Shown in pieces: positions 52,077-60,806 of a DNA stretch of 64,000 nt. The stretch is from CAG-390 sp045644325 (lineage in GTDB: Bacteria; Bacillota; Clostridia; Oscillospirales; CAG-272). The notes under the pieces were generated by a model. That model saw only the letters and a list, made by a program, of their open reading frames with translations. It was not told the origin of the DNA and searched no databases. The position numbers and the translations under genes were made by a program. Numbering within the stretch: the first letter of the stretch is position 1; each line of letters starts with the position of its first letter. Location of the stretch: positions 1 through 64,000 of the forward strand of contig JAZRGT010000077.1 of the NCBI GenBank assembly GCA_045644325.1, read 5' to 3'.

Positions 52077-52137
52077 TTGACAAATATATCGAAGTGCGAT
52101 ATAATATAGGTACGATATATCGAGGTGCGATACATCG
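52077..52137 (+). promoter_or_regulatory. PadR promoter with two operator copies
   Basis: TTGACA (52077-52082), 17 bases, TATAAT (52100-52105). Two inverted repeats TATATCG-N5-CGATA-T/C-A lie at 52085-52103 (filling the spacer) and 52113-52137 (after the -10, extended arms). Binding would block the polymerase, which fits self-repression by the PadR product. Confidence 0.75.
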
Positions 52138-52160
52138 CAGTAAAACACAGGGAGAAAGAA

Positions 52161-52478
52161 ATGGATCAGCATATAAAAAAGGTCTACGTTCCTATGACCG
52201 AAACCGCCTTTTACATTCTTCTCTGCTTACGCGAACCGAACCACGGCTACGGCATCGTTCAAACGGTCGAAAAGCTGACCGAGGGTACAATCAGACTTGC
52301 CCCGGGAACGATGTACGGCAGTCTTTCCAAGATGGAAAAGGACGGTGTCATCCGCTTTATCCGCGAGGAGGAAAAGCGAAAGATCTACAACATCACGCCG
52401 CTCGGCGAGGAGGTCCTTTCGCTTGAGATCAAGCGAATCGAGCGTCTTTACAAGATCGCGAAGGGAGAAACGAAATGA
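52161..52478 (+). CDS. PadR-family transcriptional regulator (1)
   Basis: 105 residues from ATG 52161 with GGAG upstream. Winged helix signature: TAFYILLCLREPNHGYGIVQTVEKLT, GTMYGSLSKMEKDGVIRF, KRKIYNITPLGEEVL. Short PadR subfamily without a long C-terminal helix domain. It overlaps the DUF2812 gene by 4 bases (ATGA); PadR-DUF2812 pairs are common, the membrane partner presumably being controlled by or controlling the repressor. Confidence 0.92.
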   Translation: MDQHIKKVYVPMTETAFYILLCLREPNHGYGIVQTVEKLTEGTIRLAPGTMYGSLSKMEKDGVIRFIREEEKRKIYNITPLGEEVLSLEIKRIERLYKIAKGETK

Positions 52479-53020
52479 AAAACCCTAACTACTGCAAAAA
52501 ACTGTTCAGGTATTTCAGTATATTTGAATACGAAAAAGAGGAAAAATACCTCCGCGAGATGCACAAAGACGGATGGAAATTCATAAAAGTCACGGGATTT
52601 GGCGTTTATCATTTTGAAAAATGCACGCCTGAGGACGTCGTATATCAGCTCGACTATAATCAGGACGCGCAGAAAAATCCGGATGAATACCGTCAGATGT
52701 TCTCCGACTGCGGTTGGGAATATCTTCAAAGCTACGCGGGATATTCCTATTTCCGCAAGCCCGCCGCAGAAATGCGAGAGGACGAGGGCATCTTCTGCGA
52801 CGAAGAATCGAAGCTTATGATGATGGAGCGCGTGCTCAAGGGCAGAATGACGCCCCTGCTTATTCTCTTCTTCTGCTGTCTTATGCCTCAATGCATAATG
52901 AACATAGCGTGGGGCAACTATTCGGTCGCGGCGTTGCACGGCGCTCTGATGGGAATATACCTTGCGGTATTCATCTTCTGCGCGAAAAAGTATATAAATA
53001 TGAAGAACGGACGGAAATAA
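52475..53020 (+). CDS. DUF2812 membrane protein
   Basis: 181 residues. The N-terminal DUF2812 domain has the KKLFRYFSIFEYEKEEKYL, MHKDGWKF and GVYHFEKCTPEDVVYQLDY segments. Two C-terminal membrane helices follow (about 126-145 and 150-170). A typical PadR partner of unknown activity. Confidence 0.85.
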   Translation: MKNPNYCKKLFRYFSIFEYEKEEKYLREMHKDGWKFIKVTGFGVYHFEKCTPEDVVYQLDYNQDAQKNPDEYRQMFSDCGWEYLQSYAGYSYFRKPAAEMREDEGIFCDEESKLMMMERVLKGRMTPLLILFFCCLMPQCIMNIAWGNYSVAALHGALMGIYLAVFIFCAKKYINMKNGRK

Positions 53021-53021
53021 C

Positions 53022-53342
53022 ATGGAACCTTCAACATTTGCTGCCTTACTTCCTATATGGATTCTGCTTTTAGTCATATTACCCGCACAAAGACGCAGAA
53101 AAAGAACGATTTTAGCAAACAAAATACTTAATAAAGAATTGGAGAACAAAGAAATGTTTGAGCTTGCAAAGAGATTTATCGAAAAAGAATGCATCATCTC
53201 CGCCTTCGACGGCAATCAGTATAACGGCGTGATCAAGGAGGTCACCGAGGGGGCGATCCTCATTGAGAAGCGCGGCGCGACCGAGGCGATCAATCTGAAC
53301 TTCGTCGTAAAGATCAAAGAGATCGTTAAATGTAAAAAATAA
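53022..53342 (+). CDS. Small membrane protein, unknown family
   Basis: 106 residues, one base after the DUF2812 stop. One membrane helix (about 5-22) is followed by a strongly basic stretch (RRRKRT), a short helix and a small beta-rich cytoplasmic domain (ECIISAFDGNQYNGVIKEVTEGAILIEKRG). The plan recalls YajC-like or single-pass RNA-binding proteins, but no family is certain. Last gene of the PadR1 operon; terminator follows. Confidence 0.65.
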   Translation: MEPSTFAALLPIWILLLVILPAQRRRKRTILANKILNKELENKEMFELAKRFIEKECIISAFDGNQYNGVIKEVTEGAILIEKRGATEAINLNFVVKIKEIVKCKK

Positions 53343-53346
53343 TTTG

Positions 53347-53374
53347 AAAAGGCACCGATTTTCGGTGCTTTTTT
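53347..53374 (+). terminator. Terminator of the PadR1 operon
   Basis: AAAAGGCACCGA / CGGTGCTTTTTT hairpin with U-run. Confidence 0.9.
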
Positions 53375-53385
53375 CATTCAGCCTA

Positions 53386-53430
53386 TTGACAAAGTCTGCC
53401 TTATGTGATATACTATGTGTAACATAGTAT
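53386..53430 (+). promoter_or_regulatory. Promoter and operator of the PadR2 operon
   Basis: TTGACA (53386-53391), 17 bases, TATACT (53409-53414). The perfect inverted repeat ATACTATG-N5-CATAGTAT (53410-53430) covers the -10 box and start site, a likely self-repression site. Confidence 0.75.
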
Positions 53431-53450
53431 TATGTCAAAGGAGGTATTGT

Positions 53451-53771
53451 ATGGATATTCAAATGAAGCGCGGGCTGCTTGACGTTTGCGTGCTTGCGGC
53501 GATCAAGGATGAAGACTCCTACGGATATCAGATCATCAAGGATATAAAGCCGTATATTGAAATATCGGAATCAACTCTCTACCCCATCCTGCGCCGACTT
53601 GAAGCGGCAGAGCTTCTCACAGTCCGCACCGCCGAGCATAACGGCAGACTCCGCAAATATTACCACATAACAAACGCGGGACTCGGGCGCATCGAGGATT
53701 TCAAAAACGAATGGAAAGAGATAATGTCTATCTATAAATTTGTGACGAAAGGAGATACTGACCATGAATAA
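53451..53771 (+). CDS. PadR-family transcriptional regulator (2)
   Basis: 106 residues from ATG 53451 with GGAGG upstream; an ATG at 53415 lies within the operator. Winged helix: LLDVCVLAAIKDEDSYGYQIIKDI, STLYPILRRLEAAELLTV, RLRKYYHITNAGLGRI. It overlaps the DUF1700 gene by 8 bases. Confidence 0.93.
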   Translation: MDIQMKRGLLDVCVLAAIKDEDSYGYQIIKDIKPYIEISESTLYPILRRLEAAELLTVRTAEHNGRLRKYYHITNAGLGRIEDFKNEWKEIMSIYKFVTKGDTDHE

Positions 53772-54357
53772 GGAACAATTTTTACTCGACCTTGCATCGG
53801 CTCTTTCTGGGCTTCCCGATGAGGATATCGAACAAAGCCTTGAATATTATTCCGAAATGATCGACGACAGAGTCGAGGATGGTCTTTCCGAGGAAGAAGC
53901 GGTTGCCGATCTCGGCTCGATCGGGGAAATACGCGCACAGATCATCAAGGACACACCCATTGCTAAAATAGTCAAGAAAAGAGTCAAAACGAAGCGCGCA
54001 CTCAGCGGTCTTGAGATCACGCTCCTGATCGTGGGATTTCCGATATGGTTTTCGCTCCTCGTTGCGGCGTTTTCTGCGGCTTTCTCGATTTATATCTCAC
54101 TCTGGGCGGTGCTTATCTCGCTGTATGCGGTAAATGTCTGCTTCTTTGTCTGCCCTATCGGCGGACTCATTGCCGCGGTGGCAGATTTTGCTACGGGGAA
54201 TCCTGCGGGCGGACTCTTCTTCCTCGGATCTTCTCTTCTCTGCGTTGGCATCGGAATACTTTGGATCTACCTTTGCAAATGGAGCACACGCGGTCTTGTC
54301 TGGCTTGGAAAGGTATCGATCAAATCCTTGTTTATCCGAAAGGAGAAAAGAAAATGA
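53764..54357 (+). CDS. DUF1700 membrane protein
   Basis: 197 residues. The N-terminal ~65 residues carry the DUF1700 segments (FLLDLASALSGLPDEDIEQSLEYYSEMIDDRVEDGLSEEEAVADLG). Four membrane helices follow between about 80 and 175. Middle gene of the PadR-DUF1700-DUF4097 module, widespread in Firmicutes and associated with envelope stress responses. Confidence 0.92.
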   Translation: MNKEQFLLDLASALSGLPDEDIEQSLEYYSEMIDDRVEDGLSEEEAVADLGSIGEIRAQIIKDTPIAKIVKKRVKTKRALSGLEITLLIVGFPIWFSLLVAAFSAAFSIYISLWAVLISLYAVNVCFFVCPIGGLIAAVADFATGNPAGGLFFLGSSLLCVGIGILWIYLCKWSTRGLVWLGKVSIKSLFIRKEKRK

Positions 54358-55370
54358 AAAAGAACCTCGTTGCTATAATTGTTTCAATTCTACTCATCGT
54401 TGCGGGCGTTTGTATCGCTTCTGCCGCTTTCATTATGGCGGGATACAGCTTTGAGGGGCTTTCGGGAGAGCGTTTCGAACGTGAAAGCGTTGCAGTTAAG
54501 GAAGAGTTTGAGCATATATTCATCGACGTGCAAGATTACGACGTGGCGATCCTTCCGGTAGAGGGGGGCACAAGCCTTATCGACTTCGACGAGAGCGAAA
54601 ACCTCGGAATCGTATATGAATTGGACCGCGATATGCTTGTGATAAAAGCACGCGATAATCGCAAATGGTTCGATTTTATCGGAATAAACACCGTCGGCCG
54701 AGAGCTGAAGCTGTATCTGCCGAAAAGTGCCTACACCTCGCTCACCGTCTCGACCGCTACCGGAGACGTCACTGTCACGGATGATTTTTCCTTCATCCGT
54801 TCGTCGGTCACTACAAGCACGGGAGATATCAAATTCCGAGCGAAGGTCACGGAGGATCTCGATCTTTCCGTATCAACGGGCGATATAAACCTCAGCGGTC
54901 AGGAGCTTACGGGGCTTAGCGCAAGAGTTTCAACAGGAAATATATTTCTCGAGAACGTTAAAGCCAAAAGCCGGATCAAGCTTGAATGCAATACGGGCAA
55001 GGTCGAGCTTCACGGCATCGAAGCGGGCGGCATCACCTCAAAGGGCACAACCGGAGATATTTTTCTCAAAAACGTCTACGTTGAGCACGACATAGTGATC
55101 GAGCGCTCGACCGGTGATGTCACGCTGACAAGCGTTATCGCCGATTCATTCACTCTTAAGACCTCGACCGGTGACATAAAGCTCAATTCGTCGGACGGCG
55201 GAACCTTCAGTATCAATACAAGTTCAGGAGACGTAGAAGGCACACTTCTGACCGAAAAGATCTTCATCGCAGAATCGTCGACCGGCAAGATCAAAGTCCC
55301 AAACACTACCTCGGGCGGCACTTGCAAGATCAGAACCTCTACTGGTGACATTGAGATTATTATTGAATAA
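54354..55370 (+). CDS. DUF4097 beta-strand repeat protein
   Basis: 338 residues from ATG 54354, overlapping the DUF1700 stop by 4 bases. A membrane anchor (about 6-30) is followed by an outer DUF4097 repeat domain: at least eight units of the form V-S-T-x-T-G-D-I/V, about 20 residues each, forming a beta-solenoid (STATGDVTVT, TSTGDIKFR, STGDINLS, STGNIFLE, TTGDIFLK...). Probable envelope-associated sensor or effector of this module. Confidence 0.92.
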   Translation: MKKNLVAIIVSILLIVAGVCIASAAFIMAGYSFEGLSGERFERESVAVKEEFEHIFIDVQDYDVAILPVEGGTSLIDFDESENLGIVYELDRDMLVIKARDNRKWFDFIGINTVGRELKLYLPKSAYTSLTVSTATGDVTVTDDFSFIRSSVTTSTGDIKFRAKVTEDLDLSVSTGDINLSGQELTGLSARVSTGNIFLENVKAKSRIKLECNTGKVELHGIEAGGITSKGTTGDIFLKNVYVEHDIVIERSTGDVTLTSVIADSFTLKTSTGDIKLNSSDGGTFSINTSSGDVEGTLLTEKIFIAESSTGKIKVPNTTSGGTCKIRTSTGDIEIIIE

Positions 55371-55404
55371 ATCTAAGCGGCAGCTTCGGCTGCCGCTTAG
55401 ATTT
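55369..55404 (+). terminator. Terminator of the PadR2 operon
   Basis: A 16-bp perfect stem (AAATCTAAGCGGCAGC) with UUCG tetraloop. Confidence 0.92.
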
Positions 55405-55407
55405 CTA

Positions 55408-55436
55408 TTGCATTTGCAGACAAATTATGATATAAT
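55408..55436 (+). promoter_or_regulatory. Sigma-A promoter of lipoprotein 55465
   Basis: TTGCAT (55408-55413), 17 bases, TATAAT (55431-55436). Confidence 0.7.
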
Positions 55437-55464
55437 AATTATGCACTTCAAGGAGGTTTTGATT

Positions 55465-56046
55465 ATGAAAAGTAAATATTATTCATTGATCGTTATGCTT
55501 TTCGCTATAATGTTTCTTTGGGGATGCACGCCTACCATGGAAACCGTCAACGAAACACAAGATTCTACGGAGGAAGAAAAAATGAAATTTGAATTTGAAT
55601 CACTTCAGGATATCTCTATGATGCCAAGCGGATATTTTATGGATTTTGATGGAATAATCGCACAAAAAGATACCGCGATAATTGAAGGAAAAATGCTTAC
55701 AGTCTTCAGCTCTCCTATTTGGCAGAGCGACAATTATGAAAATTCTTTCAACTATATCATTAAAGCCACCGGGGAAGACGGAAGAAGCGTAATTTTTTCT
55801 GTTTATAATATGGGAGCGATCCATATTGGCTCAGATCAGCAGGATGATTATGCAACCGAAGCGGCAAACGCGCTTATCGAATATGTAAAATCAGCAGAAC
55901 CCACAGATTATGAACGCACGGTTTATTATCTGGATTTCTTACTGCAGCTCGATATATCCGTAAAAAACGGAGTAGTTACAATTGATCAATCTGAAATTTC
56001 CGAAGAAAAAGCTGTAGAACTCTTTAACAAATGGTATAATCAATAA
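55465..56046 (+). CDS. Lipoprotein of unknown function
   Basis: 193 residues from ATG 55465 with AGGAGG upstream. The signal peptide ends in LWGC (Cys21), followed by a short acidic spacer and a ~150-residue alpha/beta domain (FEFESLQDISMMPSGYF, RSVIFSVYNMGAIHIG, YERTVYYLDFLLQLD). No family recognised. Five bases before the FAD oxidoreductase, so possibly cotranscribed. Confidence 0.75.
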   Translation: MKSKYYSLIVMLFAIMFLWGCTPTMETVNETQDSTEEEKMKFEFESLQDISMMPSGYFMDFDGIIAQKDTAIIEGKMLTVFSSPIWQSDNYENSFNYIIKATGEDGRSVIFSVYNMGAIHIGSDQQDDYATEAANALIEYVKSAEPTDYERTVYYLDFLLQLDISVKNGVVTIDQSEISEEKAVELFNKWYNQ

Positions 56047-56051
56047 AAATC

Positions 56052-57407
56052 ATGACAACTATCATAGAACCCGCAAGGGATATAAAAGTAATAAATGACG
56101 TTGATGTCGTCGTTCTCGGCGGAAGCTGTACGGGCGTTTTTGCCGCTGTACGCGCGGCGCGACTTGGCGCAAAGGTTGCGATCGTCGAGCAGGCGGGCGC
56201 GTTCGGCGGTACTGCGACGAATTCCTACGTTTGCATCTGGCATTCGCTGACCGACATAACGTATAAAAAACAGATCATTTCGGGTCTGACCGAGGAAATG
56301 ATCGAAAGGCTCAAAGCCGTTCCGAACGGATTGCGCATCCGTCCGCCGAAGGAGAATAAGTGGCGCGCGCCGCATTACAGCACTTACGTTTTCAATACCG
56401 AAGAGATGAAGATCGAGCTCGACCGTATGGTCATCGAGGCGGGCATCACGCCGTATCTTCACACTCGCTACTCCGCGCCATATATCGAGGACGGTGAATT
56501 GAAAGCTGTTATAATCGAAAACAGATCGGGACGCTTCGCGATCCGCGCAAAATACTTCATCGACGCGACTGCAGACGGATTTCTCGGTGCGGATATGGGA
56601 ATGGATGTATATTATCACGGCGATCTTCAGCCCGCAACCACGGGCGCGCGCGTTGCGGGGTGGGAAAAGCTGACTAAGCCGAACAATATTCTCCGCACCG
56701 ACGAAAACCGCCTCCGAATCGGCGGCAGAGCGGGATGGGAGATCAACATACCGGGCACTAAAAACGTATCCAATTGGTGCAAGTCGCAGTTCGTCGGCAA
56801 CTGCTCGGATGCAGATATCCTCACCCGCGCCGAGATTGAGGGCAGACGTCAGGTGCGAGAGATGATGAATATTCTCCGCGAGAGCGATCCCAGCGGAAAC
56901 GAGCTTTCACTTGTAGGGCTCTCGCCGATGATCGGCATCCGCGAAACGCGACAGCTCAAATGCTCATATCAGATCACGGGCGAAGATATCTGCTCCGGAC
57001 GCTCGTTTGACGATGCGATCGGCTACTGCGCGTATCCAGTCGATGTCCACATCCCACAAAAGCCGACAACCTTCCGCTACCTCGACGGTTGGGAGCGTCA
57101 CAGTACTCCAACGGGCGAAATCGAGGAAGTCCGCTGGCGCGAGGACGGCGATTATCCTACCTATTGGCAGATACCCTTCCGTTCCATTCTCCCCGCAAAC
57201 ATCCCGAATCTTATGATCTGCGGACGCTCTATAGACTCCGACAAGGATGCCCACGGCGCACTCCGCGTTATGATTTCGCTCAATCAAACGGGCGAGGCGG
57301 CGGGAGTTGCTTGCTTTGAGGCTCTGACATCGGACAAAGCTCTGCAAAATATAGACTTTGCCGCTTTCCGCGAAAAGATGAAATCGGGCGGGTCGATCAT
57401 ATTATAA
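56052..57407 (+). CDS. FAD-dependent oxidoreductase
   Basis: 451 residues. FAD-binding Rossmann start VDVVVLGGSCTGVFAAVRAARLGAKVAIVEQ (about 18-48), then GGTATNSYVCIW, ATADGFLGADMGMDVYY, and the C-terminal NLMICGRSIDSDKDAHGALRVM. This is the FAD_oxidored family (PF12831 type). The second G-x-G-x-x-G position is S-C-T here, which is tolerated. There is no ribosome site at the start, so translation may be coupled to the lipoprotein gene. Substrate unknown. Confidence 0.85.
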   Translation: MTTIIEPARDIKVINDVDVVVLGGSCTGVFAAVRAARLGAKVAIVEQAGAFGGTATNSYVCIWHSLTDITYKKQIISGLTEEMIERLKAVPNGLRIRPPKENKWRAPHYSTYVFNTEEMKIELDRMVIEAGITPYLHTRYSAPYIEDGELKAVIIENRSGRFAIRAKYFIDATADGFLGADMGMDVYYHGDLQPATTGARVAGWEKLTKPNNILRTDENRLRIGGRAGWEINIPGTKNVSNWCKSQFVGNCSDADILTRAEIEGRRQVREMMNILRESDPSGNELSLVGLSPMIGIRETRQLKCSYQITGEDICSGRSFDDAIGYCAYPVDVHIPQKPTTFRYLDGWERHSTPTGEIEEVRWREDGDYPTYWQIPFRSILPANIPNLMICGRSIDSDKDAHGALRVMISLNQTGEAAGVACFEALTSDKALQNIDFAAFREKMKSGGSIIL

Positions 57408-57411
57408 TTTT

Positions 57412-57436
57412 AACGGCGGTGATCACCGCCGTTTTT
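57412..57436 (+). terminator. Terminator of the FAD oxidoreductase gene
   Basis: Perfect palindrome AACGGCGGTGA / TCACCGCCGTT followed by UUUU. Confidence 0.9.
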
Positions 57437-57446
57437 CCTTTTCCTA

Positions 57447-57475
57447 TTGATTTAATACAATTATTGTGCTATAAT
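57447..57475 (+). promoter_or_regulatory. Sigma-A promoter of metF-metH
   Basis: TTGATT (57447-57452), 17 bases, TATAAT (57470-57475). Only about 30 bases separate it from the metF start, so no SAM or cobalamin riboswitch fits. Confidence 0.7.
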
Positions 57476-57508
57476 TATTATATATTTTCAAAAATCGGGT
57501 ACATAAAA

Positions 57509-58384
57509 ATGAAACTTACCGAACTTTTCAAAGCTGACAAGCTATCCCTCTCCTTTGAGGTCTTTCCTCCCAAAACGGATACCGCTTTTGACAGCGTTAA
57601 GCACGCGACCGAGGAGATCGCCAAACTTCGTCCCTCTTTTATGAGCGTCACCTACGGCGCGGGCGGGGGAACAAGCAAATACACCCTCGATATCGCTAAA
57701 AATATCAAGGCAAATTACGGCGTGCCGACTTTAGCGCACCTCACCTGCGTTTCCTCGACACGCGAAACCGTGCGCGAGCGCATTGAGGACATGAAGGCGG
57801 CGGGAATTTCTAACGTAATGGCTCTTCGCGGTGACATTCCCGCGGGACTTGAAAACGCCGACCGCTCACATTGGGATTATAAGCACGCGGTAGAGCTCGT
57901 CCGTGAGCTTAAGGAGTCGGGTACGGATTTCTGTATCGGCGGTGCGTGTTATCCCGAGATCCATCCCGAAAGCACCTGTCAAAAAGAAGACATATTCTAT
58001 CTCAAGGAAAAAGTCGATGCGGGATGCGAATTTCTGACCACGCAGATGTTCTTCGACAACAATCTGCTCTATAATTTCCTCTATAAGATCCGCGAGGCGG
58101 GCATCACCGTGCCGATCATTCCCGGAATTATGCCGATCACGAACGGCAATCAGGTCGAGCGCGCGATCAAGCTGTCAGGCTCCTTTATGCCTCAGCGCTT
58201 CAAGTCGCTCGTTGACAAATTCGGCACCACTCCCGCGGCAATGAAGCAGGCGGGAATCGCCTACGCGACCGATCAGATCATCGACCTTTTCGCAAACGGC
58301 ATCAAAAACGTCCACGTTTACTCGATGAACAAGCCCGACGTCGCCGAGGCTATTCAGCGAAATCTCTCCGACATTCTCGGATAA
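57509..58384 (+). CDS. metF: 5,10-methylenetetrahydrofolate reductase
   Basis: 291 residues from ATG 57509 (the longer frame overlaps the terminator and promoter). It reduces methylene-THF to methyl-THF. MetF marks: LSFEVFPPKTDTAF, SVTYGAGGGTSKYTLDIA, LTCVSSTRETVRERI, ALRGDIP, GGACYPEIHPES, DAGCEFLTTQMFFDN, PIIPGIMPI. The ribosome site is weak. It is followed after 12 bases by metH, which uses the product. Confidence 0.95.
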   Translation: MKLTELFKADKLSLSFEVFPPKTDTAFDSVKHATEEIAKLRPSFMSVTYGAGGGTSKYTLDIAKNIKANYGVPTLAHLTCVSSTRETVRERIEDMKAAGISNVMALRGDIPAGLENADRSHWDYKHAVELVRELKESGTDFCIGGACYPEIHPESTCQKEDIFYLKEKVDAGCEFLTTQMFFDNNLLYNFLYKIREAGITVPIIPGIMPITNGNQVERAIKLSGSFMPQRFKSLVDKFGTTPAAMKQAGIAYATDQIIDLFANGIKNVHVYSMNKPDVAEAIQRNLSDILG

Positions 58385-58396
58385 CGGAGTCAAATT

Positions 58397-60781
58397 ATGA
58401 AAATCACCGAATTTTTAAAGAATAATATCCTCTTCCTCGACGGCGGAATGGGCACACTTCTGCAGGAGCGCGGACTCCTCCCCGGCGAGCTTCCCGAGCT
58501 CTGGAATCTCACTCACCCCGAAGTCATCCGCGCCATCCACCGCGCGTATTACGATGCGGGAAGCCATATCGTCAACACCAACACATTCGGCGCGAACGTC
58601 CTTAAATTTTCGCCCGAAAAGCTTGACGAGATCGTAAAAGCCGCTATCGAAAACGCACGCGCGGCGGCAGAAGAAAGCATCGGCAAGCAAGAAAAGTTCG
58701 TCGCTCTCGACATCGGACCTACGGGCAAAATGCTCGCCCCCCTTGGCGACCTTGATTTTGAGGATGCCGTTGCGGTATTTGCCGAAACAGTAAAGCTCGG
58801 TCAAAAGTACGGTGCGGATCTGATTATGATCGAGACGATGAACGACAGCTACGAAACGAAAGCCGCGCTCCTTGCGGCAAAGGAGAATTCTACCCTCCCC
58901 GTTTTCGTTTCGAACGCCTACTCCGAGGACGGCAAGCTGATGACGGGCGCGTCGCCCGCGGCTATGGTCGCACTCCTCGAGGGAATGGGCGCGGATGCGA
59001 TCGGCGTCAACTGCTCGCTCGGACCGAAGGCTCTTGCCCCGATAGTCGAGGAATACCTCAAATTTGCATCGGTACCCGTTCTTCTCAAACCGAACGCGGG
59101 ACTTCCCTGCTCTCACTGCGGCAAAACGCACTATGACGTAACTGCCGAGGATTTCGCCGATGAGGTTTCCGCGCTCGTCAAAAAAGGCGTCCGCATCGCG
59201 GGCGGCTGTTGCGGAACGACTCCCGAATATATCGAAAAAACGGTTGCGGCTTGCAAAGACCTCGCTCCCGTGGCAATAGAAAAGAAGAATATCACCTGCG
59301 TTGCCTCGTACACGCACGCCGTCACCTTCGGTGACGAGCCGATCCTTATCGGCGAGCGCATCAATCCGACGGGCAAAAAGCGTTTCAAGGAAGCGCTCAA
59401 GGCGCACGATATCGACTACATCCTCAAGGAAGGACTCGCCGAGCAGGAAAAGGGCGTTCACATCCTCGACGTCAACGTCGGTCTGCCCGACATTGACGAG
59501 GTAGAAATGCTCACCGAAGCAGTCTGCGAGCTTCAGGCGATCATTGATCTGCCCTTGCAGATAGATACGTCAAATGCCGCCGCGATGGAATCCGCTCTCC
59601 GCCGTTATAACGGCAAGGCGATGATAAACTCGGTCAGCGGCAAGCAGGAGAGTATGGATTCCGTCTTCCCGCTCGCAAAGAAATACGGCGGTCTGATCGT
59701 CGCCCTCACGCTCGATGACAAGGGCATTCCCGCAACCGCAGAGGAAAGATTTGAAATCGCCAAGCGCATCCTCACCGAAGCCGAAAAATACGGCATCGAA
59801 AAGAAGGACATCATCTTCGACCCGCTTGCGATGACGATAAGCGCGGACAATAACGCGGCAAAAGAAACGCTTCGCGCGGTTGAAATGATAAAAAAGGAGC
59901 TTGGATGCCACACCTCACTCGGTGTATCGAACGTATCCTTCGGACTTCCTAATCGCGATCTGATCAACTCAAATTTCTTTGCCCTCGCGCTCGGACGCGG
60001 ACTTTCGGCGGCGATAATGAATCCCTATTCCGCCGAGATGATGAATACCTATTACGCCTACCGCGCGCTCGCGGGACTTGACGAAAACTGTGCCGATTTC
60101 ATATCCTCGGCGCAGGCAGTCAGCACCGTCACACAGACGGTCGCGGAAGTCAAGGAAGACTTTGCATCCGAGCTTCAAAAAGCCATCGTGAAGGGTCTGC
60201 GCGACCGCGCGGCAGCACTCACCGAGGCAATGATCGCAGAAAGCGAGCCGCTTGCGATAGTCAACGGCGAGATCATTCCCGCGCTCGACAAAGTCGGCAT
60301 CGGTTTTGAGAAAAAGACCGTTTATCTCCCCCAGCTTCTTATGAGCGCCGAGGCGGCAAAAGCGGCGTTTGAGGTCATCAAGGCTCATATGCCGAGCGGA
60401 AACGCATCGAACAAGCCGCCCTTCGTGATCGCGACCGTCAAGGGCGACGTTCACGATATCGGCAAGAACATCGTAAAACTCATCCTTGAAAACTACGGCT
60501 ATCCCGTCACCGACCTCGGCAGAGACGTTCCGCCCGAAAAGGTAGTTGAGGAAACCGTCCGTCTGCACGCGCCCATCGTCGGTTTGAGTGCACTGATGAC
60601 CACCACCGTCCCCGCGATGGAAGAAACGATCAAGCAACTCCGCGCGTCCGCGCCGTGGGCAAAGATCGTCGTCGGCGGTGCCGTCCTCAACCGCGAATAT
60701 GCCGAACGCATCGGCGCGGATAAGTACGCAAAGGACGCTATGGAAACCGTTCGCTACGCGGAATCGGAATTAAACAATTAA
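58397..60781 (+). CDS. metH: Cobalamin-dependent methionine synthase, short form
   Basis: 794 residues. Homocysteine-binding domain ~1-290 with zinc Cys206 (VNCS) and Cys271/Cys272 (GGCCGT). Pterin domain ~300-560 (GERINPTGKKRFKEAL, INSVSGKQE). Cobalamin cap and B12 domain ~570-790 with DVHDIGKN; His686 is the cobalt ligand. The ~330-residue SAM-dependent reactivation domain of long MetH is missing, as in some clostridial and thermotogal enzymes, so reactivation of oxidised cobalamin needs another protein or is not needed. Forms an operon with metF. Confidence 0.95.
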   Translation: MKITEFLKNNILFLDGGMGTLLQERGLLPGELPELWNLTHPEVIRAIHRAYYDAGSHIVNTNTFGANVLKFSPEKLDEIVKAAIENARAAAEESIGKQEKFVALDIGPTGKMLAPLGDLDFEDAVAVFAETVKLGQKYGADLIMIETMNDSYETKAALLAAKENSTLPVFVSNAYSEDGKLMTGASPAAMVALLEGMGADAIGVNCSLGPKALAPIVEEYLKFASVPVLLKPNAGLPCSHCGKTHYDVTAEDFADEVSALVKKGVRIAGGCCGTTPEYIEKTVAACKDLAPVAIEKKNITCVASYTHAVTFGDEPILIGERINPTGKKRFKEALKAHDIDYILKEGLAEQEKGVHILDVNVGLPDIDEVEMLTEAVCELQAIIDLPLQIDTSNAAAMESALRRYNGKAMINSVSGKQESMDSVFPLAKKYGGLIVALTLDDKGIPATAEERFEIAKRILTEAEKYGIEKKDIIFDPLAMTISADNNAAKETLRAVEMIKKELGCHTSLGVSNVSFGLPNRDLINSNFFALALGRGLSAAIMNPYSAEMMNTYYAYRALAGLDENCADFISSAQAVSTVTQTVAEVKEDFASELQKAIVKGLRDRAAALTEAMIAESEPLAIVNGEIIPALDKVGIGFEKKTVYLPQLLMSAEAAKAAFEVIKAHMPSGNASNKPPFVIATVKGDVHDIGKNIVKLILENYGYPVTDLGRDVPPEKVVEETVRLHAPIVGLSALMTTTVPAMEETIKQLRASAPWAKIVVGGAVLNREYAERIGADKYAKDAMETVRYAESELNN

Positions 60782-60806
60782 GATTATTAAAAAGAGGTAT
60801 ATAAAA

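Noticed and set aside
57476..57508. SAM or cobalamin riboswitch ahead of metF
   Set aside because: Only ~30 bases between promoter and start, too short for either class.
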